Assembly: GCA_025981625.1 (NCBI GenBank)
Contig: JAICXF010000006.1
Span: 1 to 52,182, forward strand
Source of the DNA: Sphingomonas sp.
GTDB lineage: Bacteria; Pseudomonadota; Alphaproteobacteria; Sphingomonadales; Sphingomonadaceae
Direction of reading: 5' to 3'
DNA length: 52,182 nt
The translations under genes were made by a program, and so were the position numbers. Shown here piece by piece: positions 23,284-31,830 of this stretch (positions are counted from its first letter, which is position 1; each line of letters opens with the position of its first letter). The notes under the pieces were generated by a model, which saw nothing but the letters and a program-made list of their open reading frames with translations, had not been told where the DNA came from and searched no databases.

Positions 23284-25625
23284 TTGCCCCTCCCCGCTCC
23301 GGCGGACTTCAGCGCCATCAACAGTCCTGCGCGATCGTACCGATAAATGCTGTCGTCGGCCTTGCCCGCCGCCTCGGGTTCGACGCGAAGCCAGATGGTC
23401 TTGCCGGAAGCCTCCTCGGACAGTTCCTCGCCCATGCTGGCAATCACGACGTCGGCATGTTCCTCGTCCGCGTCGTCGACAACCCGATATCCGGCAGCTT
23501 CAACCAGTGGACGCAGCATGTTCTGCATCCACGGATCCCAGCCGGGAATTAGACACACGAGTTGCTCGGTCCCGCGCGCTGCCGGGCCGACATGGTTTGA
23601 AAACAGCCAATGGGCATCAACCAGCTCGGCGGGCTCGCCATTGATCAGCGACACGCCGCTAACCTCGCCCAGGCGATCGGCATGGATGACGTCATTGTCG
23701 ATTGTCGCGAAGTCGATGACCTCGGCGAATGCGTAGCCGATCTCGTGAGCGCCGTCGTTGAGACGGAACAGCCGCACCTTGCCATCGCCGATGTCGGTCG
23801 CGGAGGCGCCTGCAAGCGGAAGAATGACCTCGCCGACCTGGACTCGAAGCTGCCCGGCGCATTCCTTGATGTTCGAAGCAGGAACTTCCTCGATGCGATC
23901 GACGACCGCGAGACGGAGTGCCTTGCGGGAGCCATCGAGGCTGCGAAACAGGAGGACCGGGGTTGCTTTCGAAGCCGCCGCGACAGGGCCCTCGGCAATT
24001 CGGGCAGTGCGCTCCTGCGCTTCGAGCTTCACGCCTCCGACGGCGGCGATCCCAGCCGGGTCAAAGAGCAGGATGGGGCTTCCGTCATCGGCAAGAGTCG
24101 TTCCTGCATAAAGACCTGTCGCCATGACCAGCGGAGCGGCCGGCTTTACGACCAGCTCTTCGTGATCGTGGATGCGATCCACGGAAAGCGCATACACATC
24201 GCCGCCTGCCGGCCGAAGAACGATGAGGATGCGGTCCTGCTCCTCGACCAGCGTATCGAGTCCGAGAATGGCCGCAAGCGACACCTCCGGCACGCGGCGG
24301 CCCCGGATCGTTGCAACCCCGGCTCCGCCGAGATGCTCGAGCGTGACGCTCTCACCATTGGCGCGGACGATCTCCTCGATCGCCGAGCGGGGAATAGCGA
24401 AGTGCTGGTTGCCGACGGAAACGGTCAGCGCGGGGATGATCGTCAACGTAAGCGGCACGCGCAGGGTCATGCGCGTTCCCTCGCCGAGCTTGCTGCCGAC
24501 CTCCACGATGCCGCCAATCCGCTCGACGTTCGAGCGGACGACGTCCATGCCGACCCCGCGGCCAGAAATCGCCGTGACTTCCTTGGCCGTCGACAGGCCC
24601 GCCTCGAAGATCAGCGCGAGCTTGTCGCGCTCCGAAAGCTGCGCAGCGTCGTTCTTGGCGACAACGCCGTTGGCGATCGCCGTTTCGACCAGCTTTTTGC
24701 CGTCAATCCCGCGCCCGTCGTCATGGATGTCGATGAGGATCTGGTTTCCCGATTGCCGGGCAGCGACCGAGAGAACGCCAATCTCGCGCTTGCCAGCGCG
24801 CAGTCGGTCGGCCGGTTTCTCGATACCATGGTCGACGGCGTTGCGGATGATGTGGGTGAGCGGATCGCGAATCATCTCGATCATCTCGCGATCGAGCTCG
24901 ACATCTCCGCCCTCGATATCGACAAGCACCTGCTTGCCGAGTTCGGCCGAAAGGTCGCGGACCATTCGCGGAAGCCCGACGAACAGGTTCTCGATCCGCT
25001 GCATGCGAGTGCGGGTGATCGCGTCGCGCATCTCGGCGATGATCGACGAGAGACGCTCGAACGCGCCATCGACGGGAACGTCGGTCTCGGACTCGCGGAG
25101 CCTGCGCGCAAGCTCGTTACGGGCGAGCACCATGTCGGAGACTGTACTCATGACCCGGTCGAGTAGCTCGACCGACAAGCGGATGGTCCGCGGTGCGGCG
25201 GAAGCACGGATGGTCCCGTCGAGCACCGCAGCGGCAACGGGTGCAACGGCGCCTTCGGCACCGGGCTCGAGCGCGTGAATCAGCGCGCTGTCGTCACCGG
25301 CGGGCATCTCCTCGCCTGCTTCAATGGTCGCGACCATCTCACCGATACGGTCGATGATCGCCAGCACCGCGCTGACCAGAGCGCCGTCGGCATGACGCCG
25401 CCCGGCGCGAACATCGGCGAGCGCATCCTCGGCAGCATGGCTTAGCGCCTCGAGGCGCGGAAAATCGAAGAAGCCGCAATTGCCCTTCACCGTGTGGACG
25501 AACCGGAAGATGCTGTCGAGGCGCGCGCGATCGTCGGGCTGCGCCTCCCAGGCGACGATTTCGCCGCCCAATGCTTCGAGCATCTCGCGGCATTCGGCTA
25601 CGAAATCGGCAATCAGGTCATCCAT
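23280..25625 (-). CDS. cheA: Chemotaxis histidine kinase CheA with a degenerate receiver-like C-terminus
   Basis: CheA phosphorylates CheY and CheB in response to receptor signals. The 781-residue protein has an Hpt domain with H44 (FVHTVKGNCGFF) and a linker at about 105-145 with no clear CheY-docking P2 domain. A dimerisation domain follows (145-215), then an ATPase domain with N box HIIRNAVDHGIE, DDGRGID near 302 and GRGVGMDVV near 355. Two CheW-like domains come next (about 400-530 and 555-670). The last 95 residues look like a receiver fold (EQLVCLIPGWDPWMQNML) but lack the phospho-acceptor Asp, with ADVVIAS in its place. No chemoreceptor or flagellar gene is nearby. Confidence 0.94.
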   Translation of the reverse strand: MDDLIADFVAECREMLEALGGEIVAWEAQPDDRARLDSIFRFVHTVKGNCGFFDFPRLEALSHAAEDALADVRAGRRHADGALVSAVLAIIDRIGEMVATIEAGEEMPAGDDSALIHALEPGAEGAVAPVAAAVLDGTIRASAAPRTIRLSVELLDRVMSTVSDMVLARNELARRLRESETDVPVDGAFERLSSIIAEMRDAITRTRMQRIENLFVGLPRMVRDLSAELGKQVLVDIEGGDVELDREMIEMIRDPLTHIIRNAVDHGIEKPADRLRAGKREIGVLSVAARQSGNQILIDIHDDGRGIDGKKLVETAIANGVVAKNDAAQLSERDKLALIFEAGLSTAKEVTAISGRGVGMDVVRSNVERIGGIVEVGSKLGEGTRMTLRVPLTLTIIPALTVSVGNQHFAIPRSAIEEIVRANGESVTLEHLGGAGVATIRGRRVPEVSLAAILGLDTLVEEQDRILIVLRPAGGDVYALSVDRIHDHEELVVKPAAPLVMATGLYAGTTLADDGSPILLFDPAGIAAVGGVKLEAQERTARIAEGPVAAASKATPVLLFRSLDGSRKALRLAVVDRIEEVPASNIKECAGQLRVQVGEVILPLAGASATDIGDGKVRLFRLNDGAHEIGYAFAEVIDFATIDNDVIHADRLGEVSGVSLINGEPAELVDAHWLFSNHVGPAARGTEQLVCLIPGWDPWMQNMLRPLVEAAGYRVVDDADEEHADVVIASMGEELSEEASGKTIWLRVEPEAAGKADDSIYRYDRAGLLMALKSAGAGRGK

Positions 25626-25780
25626 TGGCGAATTCGCCCCCAGCGCTGGCTTTGAGGCGCTTATGCAGGGGAGGAGTTAATGGCGCGTTAGCCCTGTCGC
25701 GGCGGCTAATCCGCCAAGCCTGCTGAAGTTCGACGGGAATGCCCGCATAGTCGCCGCTCACGGACGATTGGCAGTCCCCG

Positions 25781-26416
25781 CTAGGTCGACTGAAGCACCG
25801 TCCCGATGAGCAGCACTCCCTCGCTTGGCTCCGACACCTGAATGGTGCCTGCGGCTTGAGCCGCGAGCGCATGGGCGAGCCAGGCGCCGGCGGCGCGCGC
25901 CTCCACCTGATCAGACCCGCCCGAGATCAGCGTCTGGCGCAGAGCCGGATCGAGCAGGACCCGCGAACCCTCGCCCCGGATCGCGATCTCGATGGTTGAA
26001 TCGCCTTGTTCCGCGCCGACATCGAGTCGTCCACCGCGCACCAGCGCGTCGCCGGCGAGCAGTGACAGGTTCAGTAGCAGCTTGACGACGTCCTTTGGCA
26101 GCTTGTCCGCTTCGACGAACCAGCCAAGCTCGATCCGCCGTTCTGGCCCGAACAAGCCTTCGAGCGCCGACTGGGCTTCGTGGGTATCGATCTCCGCTCC
26201 AAAGCCGCCGCCGGCGCCGAACGCAAGGCGGAAGAACTTGAGCTTGTTCGACGAAGCCCGGGCGCTGTCGGCGAGCAGCTCCAGGCATTTCTCGCGCATC
26301 TCGGCATCGGTCTCGTCGGCAAGCAGCTCGATTCCGTTGTTGAGCGCTCCCACAGGGGACATGAGGTCGTGGCAAAGCCGCGAGCAGAGCAGACTGGCGT
26401 AATCGACGGCGTTCAT
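25781..26416 (-). CDS. chpT: Histidine phosphotransferase ChpT
   Basis: In Caulobacter, ChpT passes phosphate from the kinase CckA to CtrA and CpdR, controlling cell cycle and often motility. The 211-residue protein has the phosphorylated histidine H16 in LCSRLCHDLMSPVGALNNGI, the family hallmark. Next come a helical dimerisation region and a degenerate ATPase-like domain (KDVVKLLLNLSLLAGDALVR) that lacks an ATP-binding G box. It lies 155 bases upstream of cheA on the same strand, with rluD divergent. Placement directly beside a che cluster is noteworthy. Confidence 0.92.
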   Translation of the reverse strand: MNAVDYASLLCSRLCHDLMSPVGALNNGIELLADETDAEMREKCLELLADSARASSNKLKFFRLAFGAGGGFGAEIDTHEAQSALEGLFGPERRIELGWFVEADKLPKDVVKLLLNLSLLAGDALVRGGRLDVGAEQGDSTIEIAIRGEGSRVLLDPALRQTLISGGSDQVEARAAGAWLAHALAAQAAGTIQVSEPSEGVLLIGTVLQST

Positions 26417-26512
26417 CGCAAGCTATTGATGGGGCAGAGATTAAGTCGGCGCAAGCGCTGCGACATTGAAGCCGTTCGTCCGAATTCCCATATCCTGAGG
26501 CGGATGGGGGCA

Positions 26513-27451
26513 ATGCAGACGATCGACGTGCGGCTGGAGGCCGCTCACGCCGGGTGGCGGCTCGACCGCGCGCTTGCCGACGCGGTTCCGACGCTCTCTC
26601 GTGAACGCCTGAAGTCGCTGATCCAGACCGGCGCTGTCGAAACGGGCGGCAAGGCTCTCCGCGACCCTGCGACCAAGGTACGTGGCGAGGAAGTTCTTCG
26701 CGTGGCCATCCCGGAGCCGAAGCCGGCTCACAATGAAGCGCAGGACATCCCGCTTAAGATCGCATTCGAAGACGAGCATCTGCTGGTTGTCGACAAGCCC
26801 GCCGGCCTGGTCGTGCATCCAGCGGCCGGCAATCTCGACGGAACGCTGGTCAACGCGCTTCTTCACCATTGCGGGAGCTCGCTGTCGGGCATCGGCGGCG
26901 TAGCGCGCCCCGGAATCGTCCACCGAATCGACAAGGACACCTCGGGCCTGCTGGTGGTCGCGAAAACCGACGTGGCGCATGAAGGTCTCGCCCGGCAATT
27001 CGCCGCTCACTCGATCGACCGGCGCTATCTGGCGATCGTCAACGGCGTTCCGATGATGCCGGAGGGCACGGTCGACGCGCCCCTCGCCCGCTCGGCCGTC
27101 AATCGCAAGAAAATTGCGATCGTCGAGAGCGGTCGCGGCAAGCGGGCCGTCACGCACTGGAAGCGACTTCAATTGCTTCGCGACGCAGCTCTGGTCGAGT
27201 GCCGGCTGGAGACAGGTCGGACTCATCAGGTTCGGGTCCATATGGCTTCCCTGGGGCATTCTCTCATCGGCGACCCGGTGTACGGACGGTCGGGGAAGCA
27301 CGGGAAGATCTTGAAGGAACTGCAGTTTCAACGGCAGGCATTGCATGCCGCGGAGCTTCGATTCATCCATCCGGTGACGAAGCACAGGCTATCGTTCGCA
27401 AGTCCCATGCCGGCCGACATGCAGGAACTGTTCAACGCGCTTGGTGTATAG
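26513..27451 (+). CDS. rluD: RluA-family pseudouridine synthase (RluD-like)
   Basis: The enzyme isomerises specific uridines to pseudouridine, in RluD at helix 69 of 23S rRNA. The 312-residue protein has an N-terminal S4 RNA-binding domain (GWRLDRALADAVPTLSRERL). The catalytic loop GIVHRIDKDTSGLLVVAKTD holds the essential Asp near residue 140. The family segments LLVVDKPAGLVVHPAAGN and ETGRTHQVRVHMASLGHSLI are present. A second in-frame ATG at 26504 is an equally plausible start. The gene precedes rpoH by 57 bases on the same strand. RluD rather than RluC is inferred from the S4 domain and overall match. Confidence 0.92.
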   Translation: MQTIDVRLEAAHAGWRLDRALADAVPTLSRERLKSLIQTGAVETGGKALRDPATKVRGEEVLRVAIPEPKPAHNEAQDIPLKIAFEDEHLLVVDKPAGLVVHPAAGNLDGTLVNALLHHCGSSLSGIGGVARPGIVHRIDKDTSGLLVVAKTDVAHEGLARQFAAHSIDRRYLAIVNGVPMMPEGTVDAPLARSAVNRKKIAIVESGRGKRAVTHWKRLQLLRDAALVECRLETGRTHQVRVHMASLGHSLIGDPVYGRSGKHGKILKELQFQRQALHAAELRFIHPVTKHRLSFASPMPADMQELFNALGV

Positions 27452-27508
27452 GAATTAACTCGCTAGGTCCGGCGAAAGCCGCCCTGCAAATGGGAGAAGA
27501 CGAAGAAA

Positions 27509-28417
27509 ATGGCTCAAACGAAAGGGATCGTCTCGCTCCCCGCGTCCGGCGGGGAGGCCGGACTCAACCGCTATCTGGCCGAGATCAAGAAATTCCCGAT
27601 CCTCTCTCCAGAGGAAGAGTACATGCTTGCCAAGCGCTGGCGCGAGCATGGCGACACCGAGGCCGCGGCCAAGCTGGTCAACTCGCACCTCCGGCTCGTC
27701 TCGAAGATCGCGATGGGTTACCGCGGCTACGGCCTGCCGGTCAGCGAGCTGATCAGCGAAGGCAATATCGGCCTGATGCAGGGCGTGAAGAAGTTCGAGC
27801 CCGACCGCGGCTTCCGCCTCGCGACCTATGCCATGTGGTGGATCCGGGCTTCGATCCAGGAATTCATCCTCCGCTCGTGGAGCCTGGTGAAAATCGGCAC
27901 CACGGCCGCCCAGAAGAAGCTGTTCTTCAATCTCCGGCGCATGAAGAACCAGATCGACGCGTTCGAGGATGGCGACCTGAAGCCGCAAGACGTGACCAAG
28001 ATCGCAAACGATCTCGGCGTCAGCGAGGACGAAGTGGTGTCGATGAATCGCCGCATGGCGATGGGCGGCGACACCAGTCTCAACGCACCGCTGAAGGGCG
28101 ACGAGGGCGCCGAAAATCAGTGGCAGGACTTCCTGGTCGATAATGGCCCGCTGCAGGACGAGCGGATTGCCGACGACCAGGAGAGCCGTGTCCGCCACGA
28201 CCTCCTGATGAACGCGCTCGAGAGCCTCAACGATCGCGAGAAGCATATCCTGATGGAGCGGCGCCTCGCGGATGAACCCAAGACACTCGAAGAGCTGAGC
28301 CAGGTCTACGGCGTCAGCCGCGAGCGAATCCGGCAAATCGAGGTCCGCGCGTTCGAGAAGCTGCAGGCCGCGCTGCTGCGGCTGGCCGGAGAGCGTCGGC
28401 TGCTGCCGGCGGCCTAG
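27509..28417 (+). CDS. rpoH: Heat-shock sigma factor RpoH (sigma-32)
   Basis: RpoH directs RNA polymerase to heat-shock promoters. The 302-residue protein has region 1.2-2 with LISEGNIGLMQGVKKFEP near residue 85 and the -10 recognition helix RLATYAMWWIRASIQEFI. The RpoH box QKKLFFNLRRMKN near residue 135 separates it from RpoD. A region 4 helix-turn-helix (TLEELSQVYGVSRERIRQIE) ends the protein. Its stop shares the palindrome CTAG with the convergent yihY stop. Many alphaproteobacteria carry more than one rpoH; whether this one does cannot be seen here. Confidence 0.97.
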   Translation: MAQTKGIVSLPASGGEAGLNRYLAEIKKFPILSPEEEYMLAKRWREHGDTEAAAKLVNSHLRLVSKIAMGYRGYGLPVSELISEGNIGLMQGVKKFEPDRGFRLATYAMWWIRASIQEFILRSWSLVKIGTTAAQKKLFFNLRRMKNQIDAFEDGDLKPQDVTKIANDLGVSEDEVVSMNRRMAMGGDTSLNAPLKGDEGAENQWQDFLVDNGPLQDERIADDQESRVRHDLLMNALESLNDREKHILMERRLADEPKTLEELSQVYGVSRERIRQIEVRAFEKLQAALLRLAGERRLLPAA

Positions 28418-29451
28418 CTCTTTTCTTTCGCAACTTTCGGAGCGGCCCGAGTCAGCTTCTCCCCTTCCCTTTGCTCCTCAGGACGGTCTTGAATCGTGTC
28501 ATCGGTCGCGACGTTGTCGGCGGCCCAGGCACCGCGATCGCCCATCGGCCGGGGTGAGCCGGTCGTGCTGTCTTTCGCGGTCTGGTGCTCGATTTCGCTG
28601 TTGAGCTCGGCCCCGAACACGAAGGCATAAGCCGAGAGATACATCCACGTCAGCAGCGCTACGACCGCCCCGAGGGACCCGTAGCTCGCATGATAATTGG
28701 TGAAACGGCTCACGTAGATGCCGAAGGCCCAGGTGAGCAGCAGCAGGGCGACCGCCGCAAACAGCGAACCCGGGGTGATCCACTTCCACTGTGCGTCCTC
28801 GCGCGACGGACCGAAGCGGTAAAGCGTGGAGGCGATCGCCGCGCCAACCACGGTCAGGAAAAGATAGCCGACAATCTTCCCCGCAACGACTGCTACGTGC
28901 GGCGCCTCCGGGAGCAGGTGCTGAAGAAAAGCCAGCGCCGCGGTCCCGGCGAGCGCCGCGAGTGCGATGATCAACGCGCTGAGCGTCATCGAGATCGCCA
29001 GCAGGTAAAAGCGGACCAGGCCCCTTTTCTCTTTCTCCTCGTACGCGATGTTGAGCGCGGTAATCACGGAGGCGGCCCCGTTGGTCCCGCCGTAGGTCGC
29101 GACCAGGAACGCGATCAGAATGCCAATTCCCTTGGTCTTCTGCGACGCCCTTACCGCCGTCATTAACTGATCGCCGATGATCGACGCCACGTCGGTCGGC
29201 AGCACGCCAGTCAGCGCTTGCATGTTCTTGATAACGCTCATGGGATCGGCAGCCAGCCCGTAGACCAGGACGATGAGCCCCAGCAGCGAGAGCAAGGCGA
29301 AGAAGCCGTAAAAGGCTACCCCGGCGGCGACCAGCGCGACGTTGTCGTCCCACGTTCGCTTGTAGGTCCGTGCGGCGATATCCTTCCACGCCGCACGCGG
29401 CATTTGCCACGGCGAAGCCGCCCGATGTCCCCGCGGATCCTTGTCAGCCAT
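28414..29451 (-). CDS. YihY/BrkB-family inner-membrane protein
   Basis: A 345-residue polytopic membrane protein of the YihY family (once misassigned as RNase BN). It has about six transmembrane segments. The family opening is NVALVAAGVAFYGFFALLSL near residue 37. Further segments are YGGTNGAASVITALNIAYEE near residue 122 and ASYGSLGAVVALLTWMYLSA near residue 245. The C-terminal 60 residues are hydrophilic and end in a Lys/Arg-rich tail. I chose the ATG at 29451, but no ribosome binding site is clear there. A near-perfect one lies upstream at an in-frame ATG (29550) separated from the gene by a TGA at 29473-29475. Convergent with rpoH. Confidence 0.88.
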   Translation of the reverse strand: MADKDPRGHRAASPWQMPRAAWKDIAARTYKRTWDDNVALVAAGVAFYGFFALLSLLGLIVLVYGLAADPMSVIKNMQALTGVLPTDVASIIGDQLMTAVRASQKTKGIGILIAFLVATYGGTNGAASVITALNIAYEEKEKRGLVRFYLLAISMTLSALIIALAALAGTAALAFLQHLLPEAPHVAVVAGKIVGYLFLTVVGAAIASTLYRFGPSREDAQWKWITPGSLFAAVALLLLTWAFGIYVSRFTNYHASYGSLGAVVALLTWMYLSAYAFVFGAELNSEIEHQTAKDSTTGSPRPMGDRGAWAADNVATDDTIQDRPEEQREGEKLTRAAPKVAKEKS

Positions 29452-29472
29452 GGCCGGACGGATGTGCGTCAA

Positions 29473-29550
29473 TCATGGCGTTTCAGCAATGACAGGTGGA
29501 GGCGCCAGTTTGCGGTCAGTGCGCGCGCGCCTCGATCGGCAATACTCGCC
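29473..29550 (-). CDS. Possible 25-residue leader ORF in frame ahead of yihY
   Basis: The ATG at 29550 is preceded by GAGGAGGTGAAC, a near-perfect ribosome binding site. It opens a 25-codon frame (MASIADRGARTDRKLAPPPV, then IAETP) that ends at TGA, 29473-29475. A TTG follows at once and the yihY ATG comes 21 bases later, all in the same frame. It may be a leader peptide whose translation feeds yihY, or the original N-terminus of yihY closed by a nonsense change. The annotation is tentative. Confidence 0.4.
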   Translation of the reverse strand, partial: GEYCRSRRARTDRKLAPPPVIAETP

Positions 29551-29708
29551 ATGTTCACCTCCTCGCCCGCCCAACACCCCGACACGCGAGCCGTTCCCCC
29601 TCTTGCCAAGCGCGCGAAACAGGCGGACGGTGGAGGCTTCCTGACAGGCGCCCGAGCGCCTCCGTTATGCGACTCGCGCGCCCGTGAACCGGACGAAGGG
29701 AGAGACGC

Positions 29709-31748
29709 ATGGTCGACAACAAGGCTGGAGAATCCGCAAAAGGCACTCGAGTTATCGCGCTGGTGGGACCCGCCGGCGCGGGAAAGACAAGCCTGGCCGA
29801 AGCGATGCTGTTCGCAGCCGGCGCCACCGACCGGCTAGGGTCCACGGCCAACGGCTCCAGCATCGGTGATTCGAGCCCGGAGTCGCGGCAGCGCGGCGGC
29901 TCGACCGAGCTCAACCTCGACCATTTCACTTATCTTGGCGACGAGTTCGCGATCGTCGATGTTCCGGGCTCGGTCGGGTTTTCAGCCGACGGCGCGAAGG
30001 CTCTCGCCGTGGCAGACGTCGCGATCGTCGTCGTCGATCCGGACCCTGCGCGCGCTCCACTCGCCGCTCCGGCTTTACGCGCCCTTGACGAACTCGGAAT
30101 TCCGCACGTCATTTTCGTCAACAGGATCGACCACGCGCATGGTCGAATCCGCGATCTTCTCTCGGCGCTCCAGCCGATGAGCGTCTCGCCACTGATCGCC
30201 CGGCAGATTCCAATCTGGGATGGCGAGAGAATCGGGGGCTTCGTCGATCTCGCACTCGAATATGCCTTCAAATACCGCCCGGGACAGAAGTCCGAGCGTA
30301 TCGAGATCCCCGCGGATCTGCAGAACCGCGAATCCGAGGCGCGGACCCAGATGCTCGAACAGCTCGCCGATCACGACGATGAGCTGCTCGAACAATTGTT
30401 GATGGACGAAGCCCCCAATCGCGAAAAAGTGCTGCAGGATCTCGCCCGCGAAACCGGCGAGAATCTCGGTGTCTCGGTGCTGTTCGGCTCGGCGATCAGC
30501 TCGTGGGGTGTTCGCCGGCTCCTGAAAGCGATGCGCCACGAGGCGCCGGGTCCCCAAGGCGCCGCGGACCGCCTCGGTGTTTCCGATCCGTCGCTCTATG
30601 TTTTCAAGGTCATCCACGGCTCGATCGGACGCCTCGCGCTTTCCCGCGTCCTCGGCGGCCGAATCTCCGAAGGCTCAGATCTCAAGGCCGAGGGCGGCGA
30701 GCATGCACGCCTCGGAGCATTGTTCCAGCTGCAGGGAGAGAAGACGTCGAAAGTCACCGATGCGCGCAACGGCGATGTCGTCGCCGTCGCAAAGATCGAC
30801 ACGGTCAAGGCAGGCCAATGGCTCGGCGCGGGCAAGCTGCCGTCGCCGATCGAGGTGGACTATCCGGCGCGCAATTGCGCAATCGCCATCGAACCGGCCG
30901 ATCGCAAGGATGACGTGAAGTTATCCGGTGCGCTCCAGCGCCTGGGCGAAGAGGATTCGGCGCTCGTCGTGGAGCATGACGAGGCCAATCATGAAATCCG
31001 CCTGAGAGGGATCAACGACGAACATTTGAACACCGTACTGGCCCGGCTCAAGCGACGGTACGGAGTCGAGGTGAAAAGCCATCCTCCCACGGTCGGCTAT
31101 CGCGAATCGATCCGAAAGTCGGTGACCCAGAAAGGCCGGCACAAAAAACAATCGGGCGGCCACGGCCAGTTTGGCGATGTAATCATCGAAGTGAAGCCGC
31201 TGCCCCGTGGTTCCGGGTTCGTTTTCGAAGAACGAATTCACGGCGGGTCTGTGCCCAAGCAATGGATCCCGGCCGTGGAAGACGGTGTTCGCGAGGCAAT
31301 GCACAAAGGCCCGCTTGGCTTCGAAGTGGTGGATTGCTGCGTCAGCCTCATTGACGGCAGCTATCACAGCGTCGACAGCTCGGAGCTGGCCTTCAGGCTT
31401 GCCGGGCGGATCGCGATGCAGGAGGCACTCGCCGCGGCTGGTCCGCACCTCCTGGAGCCGATGCACAAGCTGACCGTCGTCTGCCCATCCAGCGCGACGA
31501 GCCGGATCACCTCCGCGGTCGCGGGGCGCAGGGGGCAGATGCTCTGCATGGGGCCCCGTGACGGTTGGACCGGCTGGGACCGGATCGAGGCCCTGATTCC
31601 GGAGGCGGAACTGTCGGGGCTGGAGGCCGAACTCAGATCGCAAAGCCAGGGACTTGCAACCTACGAGGCGGCGTTCGACCATCTCGCGGAATTAAACGGG
31701 CCGCTCGCGGACAAGGTCATTCAGCAGAGTGTGCCAGAGCCCGCCTGA
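29709..31748 (+). CDS. Elongation factor G-like GTPase (EF-G paralogue)
   Basis: A 679-residue protein with EF-G domain order. The G domain has P-loop GPAGAGKTS at 20-28, switch II DVPGSVGF at 84-91 and NRID near 138. A domain-II barrel follows (IHGSIGRLALSRVLGGRISE near 300), then domain III, domain IV (GGHGQFGDVIIEVKPL near 480) and domain V (LLEPMHKLTVVCPS near 580). True EF-G reads DTPGHVDF in switch II; here the catalytic histidine is Ser88, so GTP hydrolysis may be altered. It resembles the second EF-G-like paralogue (FusA2 type) of many bacteria, whose role is poorly known. GGGAGA precedes the ATG. Confidence 0.9.
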   Translation: MVDNKAGESAKGTRVIALVGPAGAGKTSLAEAMLFAAGATDRLGSTANGSSIGDSSPESRQRGGSTELNLDHFTYLGDEFAIVDVPGSVGFSADGAKALAVADVAIVVVDPDPARAPLAAPALRALDELGIPHVIFVNRIDHAHGRIRDLLSALQPMSVSPLIARQIPIWDGERIGGFVDLALEYAFKYRPGQKSERIEIPADLQNRESEARTQMLEQLADHDDELLEQLLMDEAPNREKVLQDLARETGENLGVSVLFGSAISSWGVRRLLKAMRHEAPGPQGAADRLGVSDPSLYVFKVIHGSIGRLALSRVLGGRISEGSDLKAEGGEHARLGALFQLQGEKTSKVTDARNGDVVAVAKIDTVKAGQWLGAGKLPSPIEVDYPARNCAIAIEPADRKDDVKLSGALQRLGEEDSALVVEHDEANHEIRLRGINDEHLNTVLARLKRRYGVEVKSHPPTVGYRESIRKSVTQKGRHKKQSGGHGQFGDVIIEVKPLPRGSGFVFEERIHGGSVPKQWIPAVEDGVREAMHKGPLGFEVVDCCVSLIDGSYHSVDSSELAFRLAGRIAMQEALAAAGPHLLEPMHKLTVVCPSSATSRITSAVAGRRGQMLCMGPRDGWTGWDRIEALIPEAELSGLEAELRSQSQGLATYEAAFDHLAELNGPLADKVIQQSVPEPA

Positions 31749-31766
31749 ATAGGCTCGCGTTTTGGG

Positions 31767-31803
31767 GAGCCGGGTTCGCGCGGCACGCGCGATGGACCGG
31801 CTC
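31767..31803 (+). terminator. Strong hairpin between the EF-G-like and ELM1 genes
   Basis: GAGCCGG (31767-31773) pairs with CCGGCTC (31797-31803). An inner stem CGCGC/GCGCG (31777-31781 with 31787-31791) closes a 5-base loop. It starts 18 bases after the EF-G-like stop and is followed by pyrimidine-rich CATCTTCTCT rather than a clean T-tract. It may terminate or attenuate transcription; this is inferred from structure only. Confidence 0.35.
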
Positions 31804-31830
31804 GCCCATCTTCTCTAAGACGCGGGACTG

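Noticed and set aside
23610..25166. Long plus-strand open frame (518 codons) opposite cheA
   Set aside because: It lies wholly antisense to cheA, whose domains are clear; the product has no recognisable motif and is rich in Asp, Arg, His and Leu.
25680..25691. Three-codon frame after GGGGAGGAG upstream of cheA
   Set aside because: Strong ribosome-binding-like sequence, but only Met-Ala-Arg before a stop and on the opposite strand to cheA and chpT; no support for a function.
28499..29410. Minus-strand 303-codon frame overlapping yihY in another register
   Set aside because: The alternative frame gives Arg/Gly-rich low-complexity sequence, while the yihY frame gives a coherent membrane protein.
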